Origin: Lactarius indigo
Taxonomy: Eukaryota; Basidiomycota; Agaricomycetes; Russulales; Russulaceae
Direction of reading: 5' to 3'
DNA: 64,000 bases
Assembly: GCA_025766275.1 (NCBI GenBank)
Contig: JAFKAC010000008.1
Coordinates: forward strand, 496,001 to 560,000
The notes below the pieces were generated by a model. That model was given only the letters and a program-made list of their open reading frames with translations. It was not told the DNA's origin and searched no databases. Positions 45,426 to 56,899 of this stretch are shown here, in pieces. Positions within the stretch are counted from its first letter, which is position 1. Each line of letters opens with the position of its first letter. The position numbers were made by a program, and so were the translations under genes.

Positions 45426-46768
45426 ATGCTCCAGAAGCTGCCAGCGGCCGCTCTGAACAAGGCCGGCGCGTTCGCAGCTGCTCGTGCTGCTCCTCTTCGC
45501 ACCACTCAGCGTCTTGGTTCGGTAGGAACTTTTGTTGGACTTGGTCGTCATCAGGTTTCGGAGTTAGGTTACTCATGTTCATGGCCAGCAAGCTAGGTTC
45601 GCGTCCTCCACGGCCGCGTCCTCCAACGCATTCCAGGTCCGTATATTCACGAAAATTTATTGCGTGTCTCTATTCAACAGTCCTTCAGTCGCTGGTCTAC
45701 TTCGCGAGCAACGCTCGCGTCTGCGACGCTCGCTGCCGCCGGTTCAATCGCTTGGTACACACACCTCTACGGAACCCTACCATTTATTGGCGAAGTACAC
45801 GCGTCCTCCCCTGCAGAAGTTGGCCTCCACCCAGCTGCATACCCATGGTCGAACAAAGGGTGGTTGGACTCGTTTGACCACGCCAGGTAACGTGTAACTT
45901 TATTTCCCAAAATGTTCCGGACCCTCACAGAACCCCGACCCGTCCCCAGCATCCGGAGAGGCTACCTAGTGTACAAGGAGGTCTGCGCCGCCTGTCATTC
46001 TCTTGACCGCATTGCCTGGCGTAACCTTGTCGGTGTCTCTCACGCCGTGGATGAGGTCAAAGCGCTGGCAGAGGAAGTCGAATACACCGACGGACCCAAT
46101 GACGAGGGTGAGATGTTCCAACGCCCCGGCAAGCTCTCGGACTATCTTCCCCGCCCATACCCCAACGATGAGGCCGCACGTGCCTCCAACCAGGGTGCCC
46201 TCCCTCCCGACCTCAGCTTGATCATCAAGGCCCGTCATGGTGGTGCCGTACGAGACCGTCATTTTTCGCAAACCACTGTTAGTAACCAGTGTATTGCAGG
46301 ACTATCTGTTCTCTCTCCTCACCGGCTATGTTGATCCCCCCGCTGGTGTTGAAATTCGCGAAGGGATGAACTACAACCCGTATTTCCCGGGCGGTGCTAT
46401 TTCTATGCCCCGAGTGCTCTTCGATGGCCTGGTTGAATACGACGACGGTACGCGCTTTAGTGGACATCTCTTTCTATTGTTATTTGACGTTGCTGTCCAG
46501 GCACTGCTGCGACGACTTCCCAGATGGCTAAGGACGTTACGACCTTCCTGAGCTGGGCGGCCGAACCCGAGCATGATGAACGCAAGAAGATAGGCATCAA
46601 GGCTGTCATCCTCTTCTCAACATTGACGGCCCTGAGCTTATACGTGAAGCGCTTCAAGTGGGCTGTGATCAAGAACAGGAAGATTGGTGAGTTGTACTTC
46701 GTCCCAAGTCAGTGTTTAGCTGAATGCCCGATATAGTCTATCACCCTCCTGTGGATAAGACTCATTGA
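45426..46768 (+). CDS. CYT1: Cytochrome c1 of the respiratory bc1 complex
   Basis: Haem subunit of complex III, carrying electrons from the Rieske protein to cytochrome c. Seven exons (45426-45521, 45589-45636, 45681-45886, 45950-46247, 46300-46447, 46501-46686, 46737-46768) give 337 residues. Visible: an Ala/Arg-rich mitochondrial presequence ([20 protein letters not shown]), a hydrophobic sorting segment, the haem motif CAACH (about residue 129), the axial-Met region [15 protein letters not shown], the AWAAEPE-like segment [16 protein letters not shown], and a C-terminal membrane helix ([20 protein letters not shown]). The tail [10 protein letters not shown] comes from a 32-nt last exon. 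Strong match with clean junctions. Confidence 0.96.
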
Positions 46769-47008
46769 GGAGAGGAAAAAGTGGTTTTAGCAGGACACAT
46801 GAATTAGATCACATTTTCCTGTCTAGTAATTTTTCTTTTGTTATTAGAAGGACTGCCCTGCCGCTGTCTTTTCCGTTCTGTCTGTATAAGTCGGATTTCC
46901 CACGGCTACTTGAACTGTCTCCGCTCCGAACCCCAGTTTTTGCCAGCACCTCACCCCACTCGAAATACTCCCATCTACTCCCTCATTTAAGCCCACTCAT
47001 CTCCCTCA

Positions 47009-48842
47009 TGTCCGCCGAGTCGTGGCCGCCACAGCTCAAGTTTGTCGATCTGTACACACTTCCCGTCGTCGCTTCTTACGTCTTGCAGAGAATGGGTTGC
47101 ATCGTGCCTAGGTCAGATGTCAGACCTGAACCGCGACGAAGCACAAGCCGAGCTCCGCCAGGTAATTTCTGATGCTTACAGCTCCAAGACATTATGGACT
47201 ACAGACTGGGCCGGTGTGCAGCTTAAAAGGTGGTCTCGCCCAGGCTATGACCCCCAACACTGATGATGCTTCGCTTCAAGCTTACTGCCCAAGCCGATGC
47301 CCATCATGAGTACCCACCACTTGAAGCGCAAACTGTACGCCATTGCCGTTTCTCTCTCCCGCACTGCTGCTAACACGTTGACAGTGACAACCCAGCAGGT
47401 CAGCCCAAGAAGGCCAAAAAGAATCAGGCGAACAAATCTACTGCCGCTGCGCTTACGCTGGATGTAGGCGACCGCGCGGCGCTCGACAAGCGTGCTCAGC
47501 GTTTCCGGCGGGAGCACGAATTGGAGAAACAGAAACAGAACGGTGGTGGCGGTCAGGCGTCGTCTCTCCGGGCTAATCAGCGCACTGCTCACTCTTTTGC
47601 CAATCCATGGCGTTCGGCATCGCCATTCGTGAACGCGGATGATCCGGAGGCGGACCCGGTGCGCGCATTAATTTTTCCTCAGACTCTGTGCTAGTTTGAC
47701 CACTTTCGTAGAACGTGCCTAATTGGGACCAGTATACCATTGTTGGAACATGTCAAGATATCTTCAAGGACTACCTACGCTTGACATCAGTGCGCACTTT
47801 TTTCTCTGTTTCGTGATTGTCTGACATTTTTTTTGTTGTGTTTTAGGATCCTAATCCTGAGCAAATACGTCCGTACCATGTCCTTCAACAATCACTAACA
47901 GAACTCAAGAGGCGATGGCGAGAAAAAGCTCCCTATAATTGGATATGCAGTCAGTTCAAGAGTCTCAGGCAAGATTTGACCGTGCGTCGCATTGTGCTTT
48001 GTCGACGACGGTCACTACGATACACTGTCCTAAACTGCCGACAGGTCCAGCGGATAAAGAATGATTTTACGGTTGCCGTATATGAAATCCATGCGCGAAT
48101 GGCCTTAGAGGTGGCAAGTGGGACGTTTTTCCCGCATCGTCCCACACCCGAATGAGGTCCCCATTTTGCAGGCCGACATGGTAGAGTATAATCAATGCCA
48201 ATCCTCATTGAAGGGCTTATATGAACTTGGAATCCCCGGAAACGACGAAGAAGTTCACCGCCTACCGGATTTTGATGCTGCTCCATGGCCGTAATAGAAG
48301 CGGTTCGTAGCTTTCCCTGAATCCCCTGCATGGACTGACATCGTTTCCCAGAATTAAACCTGTACGTGAGTCAGCTAACGCCTAAACAGAAAACGTCTTC
48401 GGCGGTGAAGCATGCGTTGGCCGTGCAGCGAGCCCTCGCTCTTGGGAACTATCATGCAGTTCTTTGAGCTCCATCTCAATGCGCCAAATATGGGTGCATA
48501 TATCATCGATCATTTTGTCGATCGTGAACGCCTGCGCGCGTTGCTTGTCATGACCAGGGCGTGCGTCCACCAGCCCTCACTTGTTCTTGCCAATCATTAA
48601 CGCGACATTTTATTTGGGATTCTAGATACCAGCGACTTTCTCTAACATTTATTCAACAAGAGCTTGCATTCGACGGTCTCAATCACGTCCATGAGTTCCT
48701 GATGTCACATCGAGCTGCGCACTTTGTCAATCCCAACAGTTCAGACGCTGAGAAGATTTTGGACTGCAAGACAGTAAGCATGGAATTGCCTGCTGTGCTA
48801 GAGGAGAAATATCGTAGAGTGCAGATTAAGGGTGCGATATGA
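47009..48842 (+). CDS. THP3: SAC3/GANP-domain protein, THP3/LENG8 type (frame disrupted)
   Basis: Family role: Thp3 works with Csn12 in transcription elongation and mRNA maturation. Exons recovered: MSAESWPPQLK|EWVASCLGQMSDLNRDEAQ, a Lys-rich linker with HHLKRKL and KKAKKNQ, then the SAC3 region YTIVGTCQDIFKDYLRLTSD, SQFKSLRQDLTVQRIKNDF, VYEIHARMALE, EYNQCQSSLKGLYELGIPGN, FTAYRILMLLHGRN, LNLYVSQLTPKQK, LNAPNMGAYIIDHFVDRERL, and LSLTFIQQELAF. Two single extra bases break the frame: G at about 48253 (GAA-G-TTC) and G at about 48456 (CAT-G-CAG), both in conserved sequence with no possible intron. If real the gene is damaged; if errors, it is intact. Confidence 0.85.
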
Positions 48843-49106
48843 GCTCCCCCACCGACGCACACTTTTCCTATCTTTTTTGGGTTCCCCCTACCACATTCCT
48901 TCGCTATTCTTCGGGTTGTACTTATTTACATGCTTTCACTGAATGATCACGATCCTTCGGGCGCCGTGACGCGCGTACACAAAGAACCATTGAGTAAGTT
49001 GATATATGGTAAATTTGTTGATGAAGCGACCGAGCCCAAGAGCCTTGTACTATATTACAAACCCACGAAGATGAGACGATCAATAGAGCGAAACACCTCG
49101 TAGACT

Positions 49107-52100
49107 TCATAGCATTTCAATAGAATTTGGGTTATACCCCCTCGTGGCCTCCGCAGTGAGACACGCGATGCGAATTCGCTCCCGAAGATCGTCGAACCGA
49201 AATTGTTGCGCTAAGCGCACGTTAGTCAGAAGGGTGTCAGAAAGATAGGGACATGACATATGACACGTACTGGGACCTGGATAAATGGACGTCAAAAACT
49301 GGACAGGCTCGAGAAACGCCTTGCACACGTCGAGTGCGATCGTCAGGGAGTTGTCTTGTTCCCATAGGGTAAGGGCGCTTAAGGGGACGATAAATCGAAG
49401 TTTACGCGATGACGAAATGGGAAAGCATATCTACCGGAAGATTTGGCCCATGAACCACCAGACGAAGGACGGTTGCAGCGCGAGGTTGCTCTTGATGTTG
49501 CCCGTGACGGCGTGCATGCCAAGCATGACCGTTTTGGCACGCTGTCCCTGTCGCCCTTACTTATCGTGATGATAATGATATGTCGACATCATTTCGTCAG
49601 AAGCGGGGATTCGGATGCAATAAAAATAAAACGATTCAACACTCACACCACTCTTCAGACTTTTTACGATTTAACCCGATCAACCTTTTTGAATGCACGC
49701 CAGTGCTCAGCAAGTCAGCCATGGTATTGATTGGTTTGAAAGGGGCAAGGCGAAAAACTGGGACTCACACATGGGGGACGAATCTCTGAAATTCATAAGA
49801 AATGCACATCCGGGTGCTATTATCGGTTCCGATCAGCGGATGCATTTTCAGTGTATATAAAGGTGCGCTGTCCACATACTTGAACAGAAACTCGCGCCCA
49901 TTATACATGAACGCCCTTTCGACACCACACGTGTGCTGTTGCAATGCCTTCTCTATTGCCTCCGTCTCCATCCATGTTCGCATCGCAAATTCTGTCCTGT
50001 CGTGGTCACTGGCAGTCACGTCGTGCCGCATCCGTACACATGCATTCCAGAGCAGCGTCGCCCGGAGATACAGCGCCCAGACCGTGTCCTTCCCGCCCCT
50101 GCTGTCTAGATGTGCCTGTGAATGCAAAGGTAGCAGCGACTCCCCAGGAAATAAGATCGAATACTACAGGTTGAGTGAGCCACTTGGAGCGATGTGTATT
50201 GGCTGGGCAAGCAAGGTACGTACGTTCGACGGTTCCATCACAAAAAAGTCTGAGTGCCTCCAGTTTGCGGCGACGGCATAAGAAATGTGGGCGGAGATGA
50301 GCATCAATGCGCTCCAGCAAAGACGACGGCACTCTTCCTTTTTGATCTCGCCCTCGGACCATTCTTGGTTCCACGTAGGTGTAGCTACCCAAAGTGGCAC
50401 CTGTCTTTGCGCCTCTGGCCAGTGGCGGCCAAGCAAGACCTTGTCGCAAGAGCAATGGGATCTATGAACGGTAGGCTCGACGGCCATGTGCGGCTGCTGC
50501 ACGTATTGTCGCGTGGATGACGAGGTAACCACCGAACTGGGGTGCTCGGTTGCGGGGAAATAACCCATGGGGTGAGCGTCCACAACGGGCATGCCATTGC
50601 TGGCAAATCTCGAAGCAGCTGGGCTGTCGCTATCCAGGTGCGTCATGGTGAGTGCGCGTATGATGGAATCGAGAATATTCAATGACGATTGGGCTCGTGT
50701 GGCCTGATTCTGAGGGTGGGCGCAGACCTCAAAAAATGATAGGACCTTTGAGATCGGGAGCAACTATCAGCTTCATCCTGATCCACCTGGTGACCACTGA
50801 CGCACCCAGGCAGCTTGGGCTAGTTCTCCGTCGATAGCACGGGCATACAGACTTGCTTCTAGTGCGCTTTGGGCTTCATCTCGCAGCATTATCGCTTTGC
50901 GGCGACTTTCTTCTGGATGGGCTTGTTGTGAACTTTGCACAAGCGTGGACACAGCCAGGAGGGAAAGTAGCAAACTAGGTTGCATATGACCACGACGAGT
51001 AGGGTCCATGAAGGTTTTGTAAAAGCGAGGCACGTTCAAAAACGAGAACCAATAGGACGAAGTTCTAAATAGGAAGCGTACGTCCTCGATGATTTGGCTG
51101 ACACTAGCGTCGCGCTGTATGTGCCCAAGGGGTAATGAATGGTACGAAGCTGTCGTAGGCGCAGCATACACTCGGAGAAGGTGGTCCCACCATGTCTTGC
51201 GTCGGAACTGCACTGAGGGATCGGGGGTAATGTCATTTGACTCTTGCTCGTTTCCTGGTTGGCTCTCTGCGGCAACTACATAGGTATCCGTCGCCGCGCC
51301 AAAAGGAGCAATTGTGCCAGAGTTGGGTACTTCAGAGTTGTACCCTATGGCTCTTGTGTCATGTGGCTAGAGCTTCGTGAACATCGCGCTACCGCGACGA
51401 AACGGGAACCACTCACAGGATTTCGGTTGCGTGTGGGATCAGATGTAAGTGTCTGATCATGGGAGGCAATCGAATTGAGCCGCAAGCCGCTTCCCAGGGG
51501 CTGGAAGACATCAACTTCTAGAGAATGATTTGGTGCCCCAGCATTCTGTTGACTAACGTCAGGAACCGGGTCTCCAAGGATATCAAGCGCCGAGGGGTTG
51601 GCAGTGACCAATGGCCGCTTTATGCCATAAGAGCTTGTGGCCTCCTGAGGGGGGGTAATATCCCGGTCGACCGTCGGGGGACGGCGACGTCTACGTCGAG
51701 GTTCACCGTCTTCTCCCTTGGGCCCTGTACCACGAGTGCGCGCTCCCTGGACCCTATCGGGTCCTCGACGCTTTGGTTGAGAATCGTAGGTGCACCGCTC
51801 GTTCCCCCCACGTTGACAGCAATGGTGGCACACAGGTTTTGCACCATCACAACGGATCTTGCGCCCCCGGCTAGAGAGGGTTGAAGAAAGAGGAATTTAA
51901 CTATGTTGGAGACGGTGCGCACCATTGGAGACACGCCACGAATACACGGGTCCGTGGGCGGCCTTGAGTGGTAGGCGGTTGGTCTGCTGAGAGCTCAATA
52001 CGCATTTTGTCCTTGCGTGACCGGCGGGGTTGGCCAGGTGATTGCGCAGTATTCTGAGAGTTGCCGGGAAGGGGTGGGTGTGAAGACGAAGACTCGCCGT

Positions 52101-52305
52101 CGGTAGACGCGGCGAGACTAGAGCTAGCAGCAGCTTCTAGGTAGGACAGGTGATCGCGATTAAAGTCAATGCGCATATCGGCACGATTTTTGCCCAACTG
52201 CGACAGCGTCGGAGGTCGCTCAGACGAGTGGGAAAAGCCAAGGCGAGGAGAAAGAGGGAAATCCCGCGCGTGGGAGGGATCTATATGAGGATAATGGTCG
52301 CCCAT
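49107..52305 (-). CDS. Zn2Cys6 fungal-specific transcription factor
   Basis: Nuclear DNA-binding regulator of the Gal4 class, target unknown. The N-terminus (MGDHYPHIDPSHARDFPLSP) is disordered. The binuclear zinc cluster C-x2-C-x6-C-x6-C-x2-C-x8-C appears only after splicing the 52-nt intron at 51871-51922, which falls within the second Cys codon (ACLQ|C). After a Lys/Arg-rich linker (RRGPDRVQGARTRG) comes the fungal-specific middle homology region: FLFRTSSYWFSFLNVPRF, SLLLSLLAVSTLVQSS, CRRLCWSALMLISAHISY, and a C-terminal helical part with LRERIRIACLTAEATRGY. An upstream in-frame ATG at 52365 is possible but adds only a Ser/Leu stretch. I could not assign it to a known factor. Confidence 0.87.
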
Positions 52306-52552
52306 TGCAGTGGGAAGGACGGACAAGTTCACATGAAATAAGGAGGAGGACGAAAGGGAGACCAAAGTCGGTCAGAGAGTGAACGCGGGGAGGAAGGTTC
52401 GTGTTATTGTAGCATGGGGACGGTAATCTCGCGTAGTAGGCGTTTGAATTGTCGATCCTTTCATTTCGGCACATCCCCGTTTCCGTACAGTACATGACTA
52501 GATACATTCTCTTCTAACGGAAGTCGTCTCACGCCCACGTCAATCCAATCAG

Positions 52553-53990
52553 TCACGCATCCTTGCAGGCACAAACCTCCGAACGATTATCTCTCGGATA
52601 GAATATCGCTCCAAGCATGCCGGAGATGCAAGTTCGGAGCGAGAGACCCGGGAGTATGCTGGTATGCTCACATACGAAAGTACAAGTGTCTTTTTTTTGC
52701 ACACACGACTGGAGCCTCAACTCACACGCCCAGACGAGACAACTAAAACGTACCTTTTGAACCTGCGAGTTGACGCGATTGATCGTGCTGAGCCACTGCC
52801 ATGTGAATGGCTCAGCATTTGAGAGCTTAAAAGGTGAGGATTTTGCGTCCTCAGGGTCCTCGTAGACAGGGATGAGAACCATGGCAAATCTGATCCGATG
52901 TGTCAGTCCCACAACTGACGGCGCAACATATATGCGATGGATTAGCTAAAACTCACTCGGCGTGGTGAAAAACAGGCCCCCGCTTGTATAGGAGGTAGTC
53001 CACGCAAAACTTCACGCCGTTCTTCACGACCCATCCAAGGGACCGGTAGTGGTGAAGAAAGACATAGTTAACCAAAAACGGATTATCCGGACGCAGAGCG
53101 TGTGCTTGGGATGGGAGGGTCTGAAGATGAAGCGGTAGGTGGGCCGTGTGGAACGCCATCCAGATCTCGCCCAATGTCATTGGTTCGAGCTACGTGAACA
53201 TTTCAGGGCTGCATTACTCACATGCGGCGCGCTCGTACCGTTTTCGGGTGATAAATGCACAGACAATCAAGGGCCCAGGTTAGGAAAAATGCTTCGGACA
53301 ATGTGAGTTGCATGTGTTCCATATCCTCCGGGGGTTCGGCATCGAGGTCCGTTCCATCCAGAGTACGCTCTGGCAAAGCAGCATTCCGAATAGAGATAGA
53401 CGGTTTCCACGTTGCGGCTGATGGAATCGACACACTTGTTTCCTCGACAGAGATAACGCGACCTTCTGCGAATGCAGCCTCCGCTTCTGCGGCTGCGGCC
53501 GCGATGGCCTGGGCTCTGTCAGACTTGAACTGTTTTCGCTCGGCTCTGCGCTTCGCCGTCACCTCTTCAGAGGTCATTCCTAAAAGAAAACGTCCTGAGC
53601 ACATGCTGCCATCCACATGGACAAAATGGCTTACGCCTGCCTGCTGCGCATTCTACTATTGGCAAGCCTCACGAGCCAACTTGGCTCGCTGCGCGAAAGG
53701 TTGCCCTTCCCAAAGAAACCGCGCCTCCAAAGAACCATGCGGTCCTTCGGGTCGGTGATCCAGATAGAACGCGTGGTGGGATCGAAAACGCCTTTGCATC
53801 GGGGATTCAGCACACGCGTCGGGGATATACCGAAGATCCCCAAGGTTGTGACCGCGAATCTGTTCTCGACACGAGAGAAGACAATTGGGAGAGGATTTGC
53901 GTAGATGACATTGTTTTCATTTCGCTTGCGACTGGCTTTCTTTTGTGAGGGATTTTGTCCTGACCGTGATTGATCCACCGTCGCGGCCAT
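52553..53990 (-). CDS. SEN2: tRNA-splicing endonuclease catalytic subunit SEN2
   Basis: Endonuclease subunit that cuts the 5' splice site of pre-tRNAs, normally with Sen34, Sen54 and Sen15. Five or so exons. The N-terminal part has NPLPIVFSRVENRFAVTTLG and a basic, Ala/Glu-rich helix (KRRAERKQFKSDRAQAIAAA). The C-terminal nuclease domain shows VVKNGVKFCVDYLLYKRGP, the catalytic-histidine motif VFHHAEFAMVLIPVYE (split by an intron), the lysine-containing NRVNSQVQK, and the final strand KTLVLSYVSIP. It ends RFVPARMRD. Length and domain order fit the family. The start is 99 bp from the divergent dynein gene. Confidence 0.92.
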
Positions 53991-54089
53991 GGAGGTCAGT
54001 AGTCGACCAAACTGGTGTAAACATCGCGGTTATGCCGCGTCTTCACGTGATCCCGCCCTCCGCTCGCCAGTCAATCAAGCAGAGGCATA

Positions 54090-56593
54090 ATGTCGGCAAA
54101 GCTCAGGGATGAAATCGAGGCCAAGCGTGCAAAACTACAAGAACTACGTCAGGCTCGACTGGCTAGGCAAAAGCAGGATAGTGAACGCCGCGCTGCTGTA
54201 CGTTTCCCGCTCTTGTGCGAGTCTATCACCCTCTTCAACTTTCCTAGACACCCGTTAGGTCCCCGACACAAACCGATGTCAACGCACTATTGAGCTCGAT
54301 TCTGGGTCCCGACGATGTGCTCAGCCCTCGTAGCCCGGATTTGACGCCTGCATCCTCAGTCCCCGGAACACCATCGTTTGGCCACCCTGACCTTCCGGGG
54401 CCAGCTTCGCTCCGTGTTTCCGGAAGGGTGAGCCGCATAAGCAGCGCAGGTTCTGATAGAGCAAGTTTCGGTGCAACGCTTGTGCAATCTGCGACCGAGA
54501 ATGTAGTCGATCGGTGCGTGTGTGTTTGAGAAACTTGCGAGGTTGATCCCCAACGCCATGATGCAGCCCCATGACCCCAAGATTTACACCGGACCTGATT
54601 GATGTCCAACAGGAGTTATTCGAACTTCCACAAAGAGTGCGATTCTTTCTTGAGCCGCCACCACCCGGCTAACAGTTAGGCATTTATAGGAGCGTGTCAC
54701 GTACAACAAGGAGATACAGACTGCAGACATTGATCCAGACCCTGGATCCACTTCTCACGAAGATATCAGAGAACATGTCCTCCGCGAGCGTGAACCAACC
54801 GCAGACCCCGAGCGGGCGCTAGAAAAGCTAGAAGAAGAGAGTGCGATATTGGATCGCGAGATTGAAGAGGAGATCCGGGGTCTGTCCACGTTCTCGTTTC
54901 TTTTTCGAACCTCTATTGAACGCATGTACAGACCTGACGGAGGAGGAAAAGTTCAGCATTCTCGCCGCTCCCGAGTTTCTGGACTTCGTCGAGCAATCAT
55001 CGAAGATCGTTCAGCGAGCACTGAACGATAACTACGACCATATCCGTGATTACACCTCTGGGGCAGAGACTGGCGGGCGAGTCTTTTCCCGTGTGTGCTG
55101 CCTTGCCAACCAATTGATCCATTCACCCCCGTAGCGATGATTCTGAGGCAAGCGCGTAAAACGGGTATGCTCCTTCTGGGATGAACGTTATTGTAAAAAT
55201 CGAACTATCACGGATGTGGACTGGTCACCCAAAGTCTGTCCTAGTTCCGTGGCCGCCTTACCTACTCATAACGTTGGTGCTTTCAGTTTCCGGAACTCAG
55301 TGTTGCTTCGTACAACAAAAACGCTGCCGCAGTTAATGAACCCGACGGGGTCGTGGCCGTGTGGAACCTGCATTTACTGGAGCGACCCGAATTCGTGTTC
55401 CACTCTCAGGTGCGTACTCTGTTCTGACCTCGTATTCGAGCGTCGTTGACAAGAAGTAACATAGTCTGACGTACTTTCAGTTACATTTTCACCTTTTCAC
55501 GCAAACCTTGTGTTTGGTGGAACGTATTCAGGACAGATATTGCTTTGGGATACGCGGTCGAAGCACCTACCCGTGCTCAAAACGCCGTTATCAGCAGCGG
55601 GACATACACACCCAGTCTACGCGATGCAGATGGTGGGCACCCAGAATGCACACAACCTCATTACCAGCAGCACAGATGGTATGGTGTGCAGTTGGCTCGT
55701 AGACATGCTTGCCCAGCCGCAGGTCGTTCTTTCATTTCACCTTGTTGCAAAGAAGGGGCACTCACACAACTCAGGAAACACTTGAGCTCGTACATGCAGG
55801 GCACAACAAGACTGGCGAAGTAGCTATCACGACCCTTGACTTCCCCGACAACGAAACCACTGCATTTTGGGTCGGTACTGAGGAAGGGAATATTTATCAG
55901 GCAAATCGGTATGACCGTGCGGGAGCGAAGGCCGGTCTCAACCAGTATGACGTCTATAAGGGCCACTCGGGTCCAGTCATGGGACTCAACTTCCACCCCC
56001 TTATCGGGCCGGTCGACTTCTCTGACTTGTTCTTGACGTGCTCTGTCGACTGGACAGTTAAATTATGGCGCTCGAGGTCATTAGCGAAGCCATCCACGAC
56101 AACGCAGACAGTGTCACCGATCTATTCGTTTGACGAGGCGGATGACTATGTCTACGATGTCAAGTGGCATCCTGCACATCCCGCAGTCTTCGCTTCTGTG
56201 GACGGATCCGGCAAGTTTGACCTTTGGAACCTAAATGGGGATACGGAGGTCCGTCGCCCCGCACCGCAGGCACATCTCGTACATCAACTAACGCTATATA
56301 TTTTAGGTGCCTGTTGTTTCCACCACCGTGAGTGCGGAGCATGCGCTCAACAAGTTGCAGTGGGATCGCTAAGGACGGCCGGCGCGCCATTCTAGGAGGT
56401 AGCGAAGGTCGGCTGTACGTATATGACATCGGAGACATGGCTATCCCACGGGAGACCTGAGTGGAATGACATGCAGAAGACTGTAGGCGGGCTTCATTGG
56501 GGGACAAGCAAGTGGGGTGGAGGTGGACTCCTCAGCGGGTGTTGGCTAATGGTCGATAACTCATCCAGGCCAGGCGAGCCGCAAGTCGAGTAG
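54090..56593 (+). CDS. Cytoplasmic dynein 1 intermediate chain (frame disrupted)
   Basis: Links dynein heavy chain to dynactin and cargo for nuclear migration and retrograde transport. Visible: the N-terminal dynactin-binding coiled coil ([20 protein letters not shown]), a Ser/Pro linker, the light-chain binding area with [32 protein letters not shown], then WD40 blades ([83 protein letters not shown]). Frame breaks by one extra base at about 56370 (CGC-T-AAG) and 56458 (ACC-T-GAG), each creating an immediate stop; a third possible shift near 55151 depends on the intron model. The intron at 55077-55134 would be GC-AG. Without the extra bases the last blade and C-terminus match the family. Confidence 0.88.
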
Positions 56594-56899
56594 CGTTTGT
56601 ATGGATAGATTTGATATCTTCAAGTTATACCCGTTCTAGCTGCATTTGGGTTTAGGATTGGACGTGCAACATCTCGGGAGTAGTGACGGAACGGAAACGA
56701 CTTATTATGCAGTTACGTCCGACGCCAGCCCGTCGCCGAGAGGATCACGTCGGTGAACCGTGGTGGAGCAAGAGGAAAAACACGGAACCCCGATCGTCCC
56801 ATGTTGTCCCGTGTCCGCGGCATCGTCCTCCATGCAAGAGTCGGTTTCTCACCTCTCTTCTCTACTTCTCCTCCCATCATTTTTACTCGTAACAGGACC
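56594..56899. other. Intergenic, dynein gene to aminotransferase
   Basis: 306 bp, containing the aminotransferase promoter and a pyrimidine-rich leader (56810-56885). No gene seen. Confidence 0.5.

Noticed and set aside
54240..54300. Possible frameshift at the second exon of the dynein intermediate chain
   Set aside because: Using the earlier TTTCCTAG acceptor instead of TTAG keeps frame ([15 protein letters not shown]), so no base needs to be skipped.
54515..54575. Stop codon after ENVVDR in the dynein gene
   Set aside because: It is inside a normal intron with a GTGCGT donor and a GATGCAG acceptor; splicing gives [15 protein letters not shown].
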